Assembly: GCA_002270465.1 (NCBI GenBank)
Contig: NQOF01000001.1
Location: forward strand, 932,501-996,500
Source: Blautia hominis
GTDB lineage: Bacteria; Bacillota; Clostridia; Lachnospirales; Lachnospiraceae
Direction: 5' to 3'
Length of the DNA stretch: 64,000 bases
Within the stretch, counting starts at the first letter, position 1, and the number at the start of each line of letters is the position of its first letter. The position numbers were made by a program, and so were the translations under genes. The notes under the pieces are model-generated. The model did no database searches. It was not told the origin of the DNA and saw only the letters and a program-made list of their open reading frames with translations. Below, piece after piece: positions 34,895 through 42,161 of the stretch.

Positions 34895-36419
34895 CAGCCT
34901 TCACCCCTTCCCTTTTTGATCCTGTCATCATAAGTCCCAGTTCTTCTTTTGTGACTGACGCGGCATCCACGATACCCGTCACCTCTCCATGGCAGAGCAC
35001 CATGATCCTGTCTGAAATCTCCAGCAGCACATCCAGGTCCTCGCCGATGAACATAACGGCTACCCCCTTCTTCTTCTGCTCATTCAGCAAATCATAAATC
35101 GTGTAGGAAGAATTAATATCCAGGCCTCTCACCGGATAGGCTGTGATCAAAACTGACGGCTCTGATTCAATCTCCCTTCCCAGCAGAACCTTCTGTACAT
35201 TACCGCCGGAGAGCAGCCGCACAGGGGTCTCCACATTGGGCGTCATGATCTCCAGGCGCTCCACCAGTTCCTCCGCCAGCTTTTTGGCGGGCTTTCTGTC
35301 CACAAAGATTCCCTTCGCCTTGTCATAGGACTTCAGAAGCATGTTGTCCACCATGCCCATGGAGGCTACAAGCCCCATGCCCAGCCTGTCCTCCGGGACA
35401 AAGCCAAGACTGATGCCCAGATTGTTGATCTGCTTAGGTGTCTTTCCTATAATATTCTCTTTGTTGTGCAGGATCGCTCCCGTCTCCACAGGCAGAAGAC
35501 CCGCAATGGCTTCGCACAGCTCTTTCTGCCCGCTGCCAGCAATGCCTGCCACACCCAGGATCTCTCCTGCTTTTATTTCAAAAGACAAATCTTTCAGCGC
35601 AGTGGTCCCATCTGATTTTTTTACGGAAAGATCCACCACTTTTAACCTTGTGTGTACATTTTCACACTTAGGGCGGTCTATCTCCAGAACCACCGGGCGG
35701 CCAACCATCAGTTCAGTAAGCTGCTTTTCGTTGGTTTCTGCTGTATTTACCGTATCAATACTTCTGCCTTTTCTCAGAATAGTCACCCGGTCACTGATCT
35801 CCATAACCTCATTCAGTTTGTGGGTGATGATGATAATGGCGCTTCCCTGCTCTTTCATTCTTCTCAGGATAGCAAAGAGCTTCTGTGTTTCCTGGGGCGT
35901 GAGCACCGCTGTGGGTTCATCCAGGATCAATATGTCGGCATTTCTGTACAGTACCTTTAAAATTTCCACGGTCTGTTTCTCGCTGACAGACATATTGTAT
36001 ATTTTCTTCTCCGGGTCGACCTCAAGGCCAAACTTCTGGGTCAGCTCCAGGATTTTCTCCTTCAGCTCCTTTGGCTTGATCCTCTTTCCCTCTGCACCGA
36101 TCACCACATTGTCCATGGCAGAAAACACATCCACCAGTTTAAAATGCTGATGGATCATGCCGATCCCCAGCTTTTTTGCATCCATAGGGGAATTGATCAC
36201 TACTTCCCTGCCATTTACTTGGATACTTCCCTCATCCGGGTGGTAAATGCCTGAAATCATATTCATCAATGTGGTCTTTCCGGAACCGTTCTCACCCAGA
36301 AGTGCAAGGATCTCTCCTCTTCTGACATCCAGGTCAATATGGTCATTCGCCACAACACTGCCAAATGTCTTTGTGATACCTCTCAGCTCAATGGCATTCT
36401 CTACCTTGTCTAAAGCCAA
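34887..36419 (-). CDS. Dual-domain ABC ATPase of the nucleoside transporter
   Basis: A 510-residue protein with two nucleotide-binding domains. Domain 1: Walker A LLGENGSGKTTLMN, signature MSVSEKQTVEILKVL, Walker B ILILDEPTAVLTPQE. Domain 2: VAGIAGSGQKELCEA (a degenerate Walker A) and LLSGGNVQKVLLGREI, then SVLITAYPVRGLDI. The second Walker A lacks the GKS/T, as is normal for this rhamnose/ribose/nucleoside class. I chose the TTG at 36419 because GAGAGGTGA, nearly the full anti-SD match, lies five bases before it; an ATG at 36458 is the alternative. It may have its own promoter downstream of the BMP gene. Confidence 0.9.
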   Translation of the reverse strand: MALDKVENAIELRGITKTFGSVVANDHIDLDVRRGEILALLGENGSGKTTLMNMISGIYHPDEGSIQVNGREVVINSPMDAKKLGIGMIHQHFKLVDVFSAMDNVVIGAEGKRIKPKELKEKILELTQKFGLEVDPEKKIYNMSVSEKQTVEILKVLYRNADILILDEPTAVLTPQETQKLFAILRRMKEQGSAIIIITHKLNEVMEISDRVTILRKGRSIDTVNTAETNEKQLTELMVGRPVVLEIDRPKCENVHTRLKVVDLSVKKSDGTTALKDLSFEIKAGEILGVAGIAGSGQKELCEAIAGLLPVETGAILHNKENIIGKTPKQINNLGISLGFVPEDRLGMGLVASMGMVDNMLLKSYDKAKGIFVDRKPAKKLAEELVERLEIMTPNVETPVRLLSGGNVQKVLLGREIESEPSVLITAYPVRGLDINSSYTIYDLLNEQKKKGVAVMFIGEDLDVLLEISDRIMVLCHGEVTGIVDAASVTKEELGLMMTGSKREGVKADG

Positions 36420-36498
36420 CTGTGTCACCTCTCGTTTCTTTCTGTTTTGGTAACGCATACTCCATCCGTTACAATTTTAGACACAAACATACAGAATA

Positions 36499-36527
36499 AT
36501 TGTATCATAAGAAAAGAGGGAATACAA
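36499..36527 (-). promoter_or_regulatory. Possible internal promoter of the ABC genes
   Basis: TTGTAT and TACAAT on the minus strand are 17 bases apart, and the -35 sits inside the 3' arm of the intergenic hairpin. It would let the ATPase/permease genes be transcribed apart from the lipoprotein gene. Confidence 0.45.
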
Positions 36528-36558
36528 AATGATTTTTTACATTTTATATTCCCTCTTT
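36513..36558 (-). terminator. Hairpin between BMP lipoprotein and ABC genes
   Basis: AAAGAGGGAATAtAAAATG pairs with CATTTTGTATTCCCTCTTT over about 18 bases around a short loop, followed by TTCTTAT on the minus strand. Partial termination here would give the binding lipoprotein in excess over the ATPase and permeases. Confidence 0.65.
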
Positions 36559-36639
36559 GTTTTTTTCTCTAAACAAGAACTATTGATGGTAATTATACAA
36601 CCAGCTCAGTAAATGCCGGGCCCGGCTGATCCGTTATCC

Positions 36640-37887
36640 TTAGTCAACAACTACATTCTTGTAATACCAGTTGATGCCTCCGGTGATGGTTGCATCATCC
36701 AGTGTACCGCCTTCTGTTCCTACTACTTTGCCGTCGTTTGTCTCCAGGACACCGTCAAATACATTGAAGCCTTCTTCCATGATCTTTCTTCTGGCCTCTT
36801 CCACTTTTTCTTTGGTTCCCGGTGCGCACAGTTCCTCATTGATCGGTGTGATATCTACAAGACCGTCATCCATGCCGCCGAAATAGATTTCCGGTGTCCA
36901 TGTTCCGTCAATCACTTTCTGTACGGCCTGTGTATAATATACACCCCAGTTCCAGATAACAGAGGTAAGTGTTGCTGCCGGAGCATCCTTGCTCATATCT
37001 GAGTTATAACCAACGCCCCATACGCCTGCTGATTCTGCCTCTGTCTGGGGATTCGGTGTATCACAGTGCTGTCCGATCACATCACAGCCTGCTGCGATCA
37101 AAGCTTTTGCCGCATTGGTCTCCTCTGTGGGGGAGAACCAGCTGTTCGTAACTTTTACGTGGATTTCCGCATCCGGGTTTACTTCCGCAACACCGATGGC
37201 AAAAGCATCAATACCGCCGGTAACCTCAGAGTTCTCAGAACCCATAGCTGCAACATAACCAATCTTGTTGCTCTCTGTCTTCATACCGGCAACAATACCG
37301 GATAAATATCTGGCCTGATAAATTCTTCCGAAATAGTTGTTGAAGTTTGTGTCATTGGACTTATATCCTGTGCCGTGAGAGAAGATCACATCCGGGAATT
37401 CCTGGGCAAGCTGTTCACAGGTATCCATGTAGTTAAAGCTGGTGGCAAAAATGATCTGGCATCCATCCTCTATACATTCTCTGATAGCCTGTTCCGTCTT
37501 TGTAGGATCTGTATCCGGAATATTGTTCTTGCGGATGATCTGGCTGTCTTCCAGTCCCAGTTCTTTCTGCATTTCCACAATACCCTGGTCGTGTGTATAT
37601 GTGTATCCGGAACCCTCTGCCGGGTCAGAAATATGGATAACACCAACCTTCAGGTCTTCTTTGGCAACAGGTGCAAACTTGCCGGTGCCTTCCGTCTTGC
37701 TTTCATCTGCTTTGTCATCCTGCTTGTCCGCATCGTCCGCATTGTCCGTATTGGTATCTTCTGTCTTAGTTTCTTCTTTTTTGGTTTCTTCCTTCTTGTC
37801 TTCCGCTCCCTGCTGCTGTCCGCAGCCTGCCAGCATTGCGCCGACCATTGTCAGAGACAATACGATACCTAAAATTTTCTTTTTCAT
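36640..37887 (-). CDS. BMP-family nucleoside-binding lipoprotein
   Basis: A 415-residue substrate-binding protein of the basic membrane protein (BMP/PnrA-like) family. The lipoprotein signal is KKKILGIVLSLTMVGA then MLAGC, with the lipid-bearing Cys near residue 21, followed by a Glu/Lys/Asp/Thr-rich tether of about 45 residues. Binding-domain motifs are VGVIHISDPAEGSGYTYTHD, FATSFNYMDT and YFGRIYQARYLSGIVAG. These proteins bind purine nucleosides. The second ATG (37887) has good spacing to AGGAGG; the first (37893) abuts it. It is the first gene of the operon, with its own promoter. Confidence 0.93.
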   Translation of the reverse strand: MKKKILGIVLSLTMVGAMLAGCGQQQGAEDKKEETKKEETKTEDTNTDNADDADKQDDKADESKTEGTGKFAPVAKEDLKVGVIHISDPAEGSGYTYTHDQGIVEMQKELGLEDSQIIRKNNIPDTDPTKTEQAIRECIEDGCQIIFATSFNYMDTCEQLAQEFPDVIFSHGTGYKSNDTNFNNYFGRIYQARYLSGIVAGMKTESNKIGYVAAMGSENSEVTGGIDAFAIGVAEVNPDAEIHVKVTNSWFSPTEETNAAKALIAAGCDVIGQHCDTPNPQTEAESAGVWGVGYNSDMSKDAPAATLTSVIWNWGVYYTQAVQKVIDGTWTPEIYFGGMDDGLVDITPINEELCAPGTKEKVEEARRKIMEEGFNVFDGVLETNDGKVVGTEGGTLDDATITGGINWYYKNVVVD

Positions 37888-37937
37888 GCTCATCCTCCTT
37901 TTGATAACCCTTGTACTTCTTTTATGAATACAAATTA

Positions 37938-37966
37938 ACTATAACATTATCTTTTTTGTTTTTCAA
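37938..37966 (-). promoter_or_regulatory. Promoter of the BMP transporter operon
   Basis: TTGAAA and TATAGT on the minus strand are 17 bases apart, about 50 bases before the lipoprotein start. No purine riboswitch lies between. Confidence 0.65.
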
Positions 37967-38000
37967 CCGGCATGTTGGAGATAATTTCAAAATAATCACC

Positions 38001-38915
38001 TTATTTTTCCAGATATTGATAAATATTTTGAAAAACTGTCAATTTGTTTTTCTCGTTCAAAATTTCATGGCGCATCCCGGGATAAAGCTTTCCTGTCACA
38101 TGGCGATACCCCACCTGTTTCATATACTGAAGCTCCTTGACAAATTTTCTTCCGTTTCCGATACAGGGGTCGTCCTGGCCTCCCAGAAACAAAATAGGCA
38201 GCTCCGGGTTCTGCAGTCTCCAGCCTTCTTTACTATATGTCTCTTTGAGCAGCATCAAAAGCCCTTCAAACCCATCCGCCGTAAAAGTAAAACCGCACAG
38301 AGGGGACTGCTCATACGCCTTCACCACTTCCTCATCTGAACAGATCCAGGCAAAGCGGCTCTTCTCCCCTGCAAAACGGCTGGCAAAGGAACCGAAGGAC
38401 ATGGTCTCCAGCAGTTTACTGTGGTAACGGCCTCCCTTTTTCTGTTTCTGCATCCTGGCAATGAGAAGCCCCAGATCCACCGCCGGATTCTGGCAGGGCG
38501 GCCCGGTAAGGATCAGTTTTTCCACTTCATTGTCAAAATATTTCAGGTAATTCCTGGCTACCAGGGTACCCATGCTGTGCCCCAGCAGATACACCGGCAG
38601 ATCCTGGAATATTTCCTTGATCCACAAAGTGATCTGATGCAGGTCTTCCACCATGGCTTTATTCTTTCCGCCGTAGAGATATCCCAGTTCTTCCTGATTA
38701 TGTACACTTTTCCCATGCCCCCGGTGGTCATGGATCACACAGAGGTATCCCCTCTCTGCCAGATATTCCATAAACGGCAGATACCTCTCCTTATTCTCGC
38801 TCATACCGTGGGAAATCTGTACCACGCCCTTACTTCCCTCTTTGGGCACTACCCACAAGACAGACAGACCCAGTCCGTCGTATTCTGATTTCAGTACCGC
38901 TGTGCCGTGTACCAT
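38001..38915 (-). CDS. Alpha/beta hydrolase (monoacylglycerol lipase / S33-like)
   Basis: A 304-residue cytoplasmic alpha/beta hydrolase. The oxyanion loop QISHGMSENKERY, the strand motif VIHDHRGHGKS, and the nucleophile elbow YLLGHSMGTLVA (Ser within G-H-S-M-G, about residue 115) are clear. ILFLGGQDDPCIGNG gives the acid and GMRHEILNEKNK the catalytic His. This arrangement matches lysophospholipase/monoacylglycerol lipases. AAAGGGGG precedes the ATG at 38915. It runs on the same strand as the ferredoxin gene, with a terminator between, so it is probably a separate unit. Confidence 0.88.
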   Translation of the reverse strand: MVHGTAVLKSEYDGLGLSVLWVVPKEGSKGVVQISHGMSENKERYLPFMEYLAERGYLCVIHDHRGHGKSVHNQEELGYLYGGKNKAMVEDLHQITLWIKEIFQDLPVYLLGHSMGTLVARNYLKYFDNEVEKLILTGPPCQNPAVDLGLLIARMQKQKKGGRYHSKLLETMSFGSFASRFAGEKSRFAWICSDEEVVKAYEQSPLCGFTFTADGFEGLLMLLKETYSKEGWRLQNPELPILFLGGQDDPCIGNGRKFVKELQYMKQVGYRHVTGKLYPGMRHEILNEKNKLTVFQNIYQYLEK

Positions 38916-38982
38916 GCAAAAACCCCCTTTTCCAGGCAGCGGGTCCCGCCTGCCGCCAATGTTCAATCCTCCAAAACCCAAA

Positions 38983-39011
38983 AGGCTGCCGCACGGTAAC
39001 TGCGGCAGCCT
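38983..39011 (-). terminator. Terminator of the ferredoxin gene
   Basis: AGGCTGCCGCA pairs with TGCGGCAGCCT around a 7-base loop, followed by TTTTGGGTTTT on the minus strand. Confidence 0.8.
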
Positions 39012-39023
39012 CCTTACATATGC

Positions 39024-39410
39024 TTAGCCTTCTACAACTTCCAGTACGTCCATCGGACATGCTTTCGCACAGATACCGCAAGCGATACATTTGCTGCTTG
39101 TAGGTGAATCCTCTGCTTTTACCATTACATGGAAAGGACATGCCTCAACACATTTGCCGCATCCGGTACATTTTTTCTTGCTGATCATGTAAACACCCTT
39201 TGCATTCTGTGTGATCGCGCCCTCCGGACAGGCTTCTGCGCATTTTCCGCACTGTACGCAGACCATTGGTTTTGCATCGCCCTTTTTGTCAATGATCTGG
39301 ATACAGGATTTGTCCGGGTCAAACTCCTTATAAAAGCTTGTTGAACAGGCTCTTACACACTCCAGACATGCCATACACTTTGCGCCTTTGGTCACTTTCA
39401 GTTTCTTCAT
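39024..39410 (-). CDS. Ferredoxin-type 4Fe-4S protein with four Cys motifs
   Basis: A 128-residue iron-sulfur protein. Four cysteine motifs follow one another: CMACLECVRAC, CVQCGKCAEACP, CTGCGKCVEACP and CIACGICAKACP. Three are classic 4Fe-4S CxxCxxCxxxCP motifs; the first lacks the terminal Pro and could host a fourth cluster. This resembles HycB/PorD-like electron-transfer subunits that accompany a larger oxidoreductase, but none is adjacent, so the partner is unknown. GGAGG precedes the ATG at 39410. The upstream extension to 39467 is not supported. Confidence 0.9.
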   Translation of the reverse strand: MKKLKVTKGAKCMACLECVRACSTSFYKEFDPDKSCIQIIDKKGDAKPMVCVQCGKCAEACPEGAITQNAKGVYMISKKKCTGCGKCVEACPFHVMVKAEDSPTSSKCIACGICAKACPMDVLEVVEG

Positions 39411-39524
39411 CTTGAATTCCTCCGCTTTTTTCCTGAAATTTTTGTATGTATTTAGAAACATACACAAGCATATGCTTATGTGATAATTTTAACATTATAT
39501 ATTATGTTTCACAAGTGGATTTTA

Positions 39525-39565
39525 CAAAAAAGGACATTTCCACCCACGTAGAAACGCCCTTTTTG
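39525..39565 (-). terminator. Terminator of the cupin gene
   Basis: CAAAAAGGGCGTTTC pairs with GAAATGTCCTTTTTTG around a 10-base loop on the minus strand, with the T-run in the 3' arm. Confidence 0.75.
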
Positions 39566-39609
39566 TCATATTTTGTCAGAGGGGTTTCCCCTCCTAAAAT
39601 TTGTTTCGG

Positions 39610-39960
39610 TTATTTTGCTGCCTCATTGTAGATCAGCGCCATCATTTCAAAATCTTCGTCTGTGTTGTTCTCCATGCTGTGGCTCTGTCCCGGTTCAATG
39701 ACACATACATCCCCGGAATGCACCTCTGTGCGGCTGCCGTCATTGTCCACGAAAACCCCGGTTCCTTTCAGCACAAAATAAGGCTCTGTATTGCCCACAT
39801 GCTGATGCATGCCGATGGAGCTGTGAGGCTTTAACACTACTTTGGCATATAACTTTCCATGTCCGTAAAGCTCTTCCTCCTTCAGGATGTGATGGAACTC
39901 CACGGTTCCCTCTCCGCCCCGCACATTCTGCTGTGCCACTACATTTGTCTTTCTGACCAC
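39610..39960 (-). CDS. Small cupin-domain protein
   Basis: A 116-residue single-domain cupin barrel. The two metal-binding cupin motifs are HQHVGNTEPYFVLKGTG (His, His, Glu) and PGQSHSMENNTDEDFE (His). Such proteins bind small ligands or a metal and act as isomerases, oxygenases or sensors; the ligand here is unknown. The start is GTG at 39960, nine bases after AAAGGGG. It lies 64 bases after the DUF554 gene on the same strand and may belong to the darA transcript, which ends at the terminator just beyond. Confidence 0.85.
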   Translation of the reverse strand: MVRKTNVVAQQNVRGGEGTVEFHHILKEEELYGHGKLYAKVVLKPHSSIGMHQHVGNTEPYFVLKGTGVFVDNDGSRTEVHSGDVCVIEPGQSHSMENNTDEDFEMMALIYNEAAK

Positions 39961-40024
39961 GATGTCAATCCCCTTTCTTCTGTCGTATCCTATCCTCCCG
40001 GTAAAATGGGTATGGATCTTCTGT

Positions 40025-40702
40025 TTATAAAAATGATCTGACGATAAAGAACACTGCCGGAACCAGAAATGCCGGCAGCATATTCATGGTTCTGAAATTC
40101 TTGATCCCCAAAATGCTGAGGCCTGAACTGAAGATCAGGATACCTCCGATGATAGAGATCTCTGCCATGATCGCCGGGCTCATAACCCCTGAAAGCAGCA
40201 GCGCCAGGCAGTAGAAAAATCCCTGCCAGAAAAATAAAACGATAGCAGCCAGCGCAATTCCAAATCCAAACGTGGATGCCAGTACGGAAGATGTCACAAA
40301 ATCCAGCATGGCATTGGTAAACAGGTAAGTATTGTCCCCTTTCAAAGCGCTCTCCATGGGACCCAGAATAGACAGCGTGCCCACGCAGAACAGCAGTATC
40401 GCTGTGGACAACCCCTGAGCCAGGTTCCCATTGGAAAAGCCGGTGACAAACTTTTTAAACCTGTCCTCCAGATGTATCTTCTCTCCAAGAAGCCCGCCGA
40501 GAGCAAGACTCACAATAAACAGGACCGGGTATTCACTCTGGGGCATATACTTGACTATGGCATTGATCCCAAGCGCAGTGGCTGCCAGCCCCATAGCCTG
40601 CATCATGATCTCCTGATGTTCTTCCCTGATTCCCTTTTTCAGTCTGCTGCCGATAAAACTTCCAGTCAAAATAGTTGCGCAGTTTACCAGTGTTCCTATC
40701 AT
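40025..40702 (-). CDS. DUF554 (YqgA-like) membrane protein
   Basis: A 225-residue membrane protein with about 6-7 helices. It begins IGTLVNCATILTGSFIGSRL, the standard DUF554 opening, and has GGLLGEKIHLEDRF and FCVGTLSILGPMESALKGD in the middle. Its role is unknown; a transporter function has been suggested for the family. It starts 15 bases after darA and is likely co-transcribed with it, which would place it in a c-di-AMP-related context by linkage. Confidence 0.88.
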   Translation of the reverse strand: MIGTLVNCATILTGSFIGSRLKKGIREEHQEIMMQAMGLAATALGINAIVKYMPQSEYPVLFIVSLALGGLLGEKIHLEDRFKKFVTGFSNGNLAQGLSTAILLFCVGTLSILGPMESALKGDNTYLFTNAMLDFVTSSVLASTFGFGIALAAIVLFFWQGFFYCLALLLSGVMSPAIMAEISIIGGILIFSSGLSILGIKNFRTMNMLPAFLVPAVFFIVRSFL

Positions 40703-40717
40703 CTCTTGTATCCGCCT

Positions 40718-41056
40718 TTACAGTTTCAGATATTGTTCCACATTCACGATAAATACGGTGGCCCCGCCCACATCAATGGTGACCGGCGGCGCGGAATATC
40801 CCAGTACCGGGCCTTTTGTTCCAGCCGAGTAGGTTGGGTTGATGAGCATCTCTTTTCTCCTGGAACACTCCTCCTTGATGACCTGGAGCACCATTTCCAC
40901 TTTGTCGTCCTCAGTACCTATCATCAGCGTGGCATTTCCTTTTCTCAAAAATCCGCCTGTGCTGGCAAGTTTTGTCACACTGATGCGTTCCTTATTCAGA
41001 CGTTCTACCACGAATCCTTCATCTTCTTTGTGCACGATTGCAAATATCATTTTCAT
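40718..41056 (-). CDS. darA: Cyclic-di-AMP receptor, PII-like (DarA/PstA family)
   Basis: A 112-residue PII-like trimer-forming protein. Diagnostic parts are KMIFAIVHKEDEGFVVERLN, VTKLASTGGFLRKGNATLMI and the C-terminal GGATVFIVNVEQYLKL. Members bind c-di-AMP in the cleft between subunits and pass the signal to a partner that is mostly unknown. AGGAGG lies eight bases before the ATG; a second ATG two codons later is a possible start. It heads an operon with the DUF554 gene. The typical family length is about 110. Confidence 0.93.
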   Translation of the reverse strand: MKMIFAIVHKEDEGFVVERLNKERISVTKLASTGGFLRKGNATLMIGTEDDKVEMVLQVIKEECSRRKEMLINPTYSAGTKGPVLGYSAPPVTIDVGGATVFIVNVEQYLKL

Positions 41057-41151
41057 AATGAAGCACCTCCTAATGCAGTGCTGCTCTTTACCCGCCGCCC
41101 GACCTCTTATGAAATCCCAGGCGCCTGAGGCGTCTGACCAGCTTTTCGTCT

Positions 41152-41180
41152 ATTATAGCATAAATTGAGCATAATGGTAA
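41152..41180 (-). promoter_or_regulatory. Promoter of darA
   Basis: TTACCA and TATAAT on the minus strand are 17 bases apart, leaving a leader of about 90 bases with a GGCGCC-containing inverted repeat (41121-41132 area). Confidence 0.55.
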
Positions 41181-41438
41181 ATTATTTTGTATAATTCTTC
41201 TTGCAATCAGTCCCTTTCACAAAACATTCAAATTCCATTCACAATTCTTTTAATATTTCACCACAGTTTCATCACATTTGTGGTTTAGTATTAGATACAT
41301 AGAAAGGCAATCACCTTTATATAAAAATTTTCTTTTTCATACGCCGGGCTTTCAAAAAGCCCGGCCCTCCTTTTTTATCCCTTCTTTTCCGTAAAAGCCG
41401 TCCCCAAACGCTCTCTCAATACCAAAAATGGTCTTCAT
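41181..41438. other. Gene-free region with terminator-like hairpin on the plus strand
   Basis: No ORF is supported. The stretch is A/T-rich, with an ACCACA/TGTGGT inverted repeat at 41261-41286. The hairpin GCCGGGCTTT-CAA-AAAGCCCGGC at 41343-41365 is followed by CCCTCCTTTTTT on the plus strand. It has the form of an intrinsic terminator, yet no gene on the plus strand leads into it. A small RNA ending here is possible; no clear promoter was found. Confidence 0.5.
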
Positions 41439-42161
41439 CTAATTATCTGCTTTTACTTTATTTTCAAACTGTTTGGCACTGCTGCAAAGTCTTTTTACAT
41501 TCTCCCAATTATCACATACTTGTTCTACAAACTGCCTGTAAATACGCAGCCCCTTTTTATGCCCCGGTATCCGAACTCCATGGTAAGCCTTTCCTTTTGA
41601 AATTATCGCCCCCCACGGATCTTCGATCATCTCAACATCCGTCAGATCATCATAGGCAGCCGCCACCCATGCATCTGTACTATCGCAAGGTATTACAATA
41701 CATATCCCCTCTTCATAATTCAGCCATGAATATATTAATTGGGTTAAATGCTCTATGTACCCCTGAACGCTTTCTTCATGTGTTCCGCAAGGCAGTTTCA
41801 CCGGACAATCATTTTTCTTAATATCCTCACAAACCAGCGGATTGATTTTACCTTTCCGTTTACACACCGTCTGCTCGCATAAACAATGGACTTCTTTTTC
41901 TTTTCTTGAAACATCACCATCCATCTGGACAATGATCATATCTAATTTGGGTGTAATATCTTTCATAAAACTTTCCAATATCCCAGAATGATCGGTACAC
42001 CATTTCCAGACGCCTTTCCAGCCATTCCCATATTCTCCGGTCAGATTATCTTCTGGCTGTAATGCCAAATAATGATTATCTTCTCCAGTAATCAGATCTA
42101 CGATTCCTTTCAATAATATATAATCCGTTGGCCCTTCACAGACAATTCCTATATTCCTCAT
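41439..42161 (-). CDS. TOPRIM-like nuclease of a two-gene ATPase system
   Basis: A 240-residue protein. The TOPRIM signature is visible: Glu9 in GIVCEGPTDYILLKG, then after a helix-strand the D-x-D pair D81-G-D83 in IIVQMDGDVSRKE. TOPRIM domains of this type occur in OLD nucleases and in the RloB/DUF4276 and DUF4435 proteins of defence systems. A cysteine-rich middle (HCLCEQTVCKRKGKINPLVC) could bind zinc. It overlaps the ATPase stop by four bases (ATGA), so the two are translated together. The pair resembles AbiL or PARIS in layout, but the exact family is not assigned. It likely cleaves nucleic acid (DNA or tRNA) when triggered. Confidence 0.7.
   Translation of the reverse strand: MRNIGIVCEGPTDYILLKGIVDLITGEDNHYLALQPEDNLTGEYGNGWKGVWKWCTDHSGILESFMKDITPKLDMIIVQMDGDVSRKEKEVHCLCEQTVCKRKGKINPLVCEDIKKNDCPVKLPCGTHEESVQGYIEHLTQLIYSWLNYEEGICIVIPCDSTDAWVAAAYDDLTDVEMIEDPWGAIISKGKAYHGVRIPGHKKGLRIYRQFVEQVCDNWENVKRLCSSAKQFENKVKADN

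Noticed and set aside
37888-38000. Purine riboswitch before the BMP operon
   Set aside because: The leader is about 45 bases and lacks the purine aptamer core; an ordinary promoter explains it.
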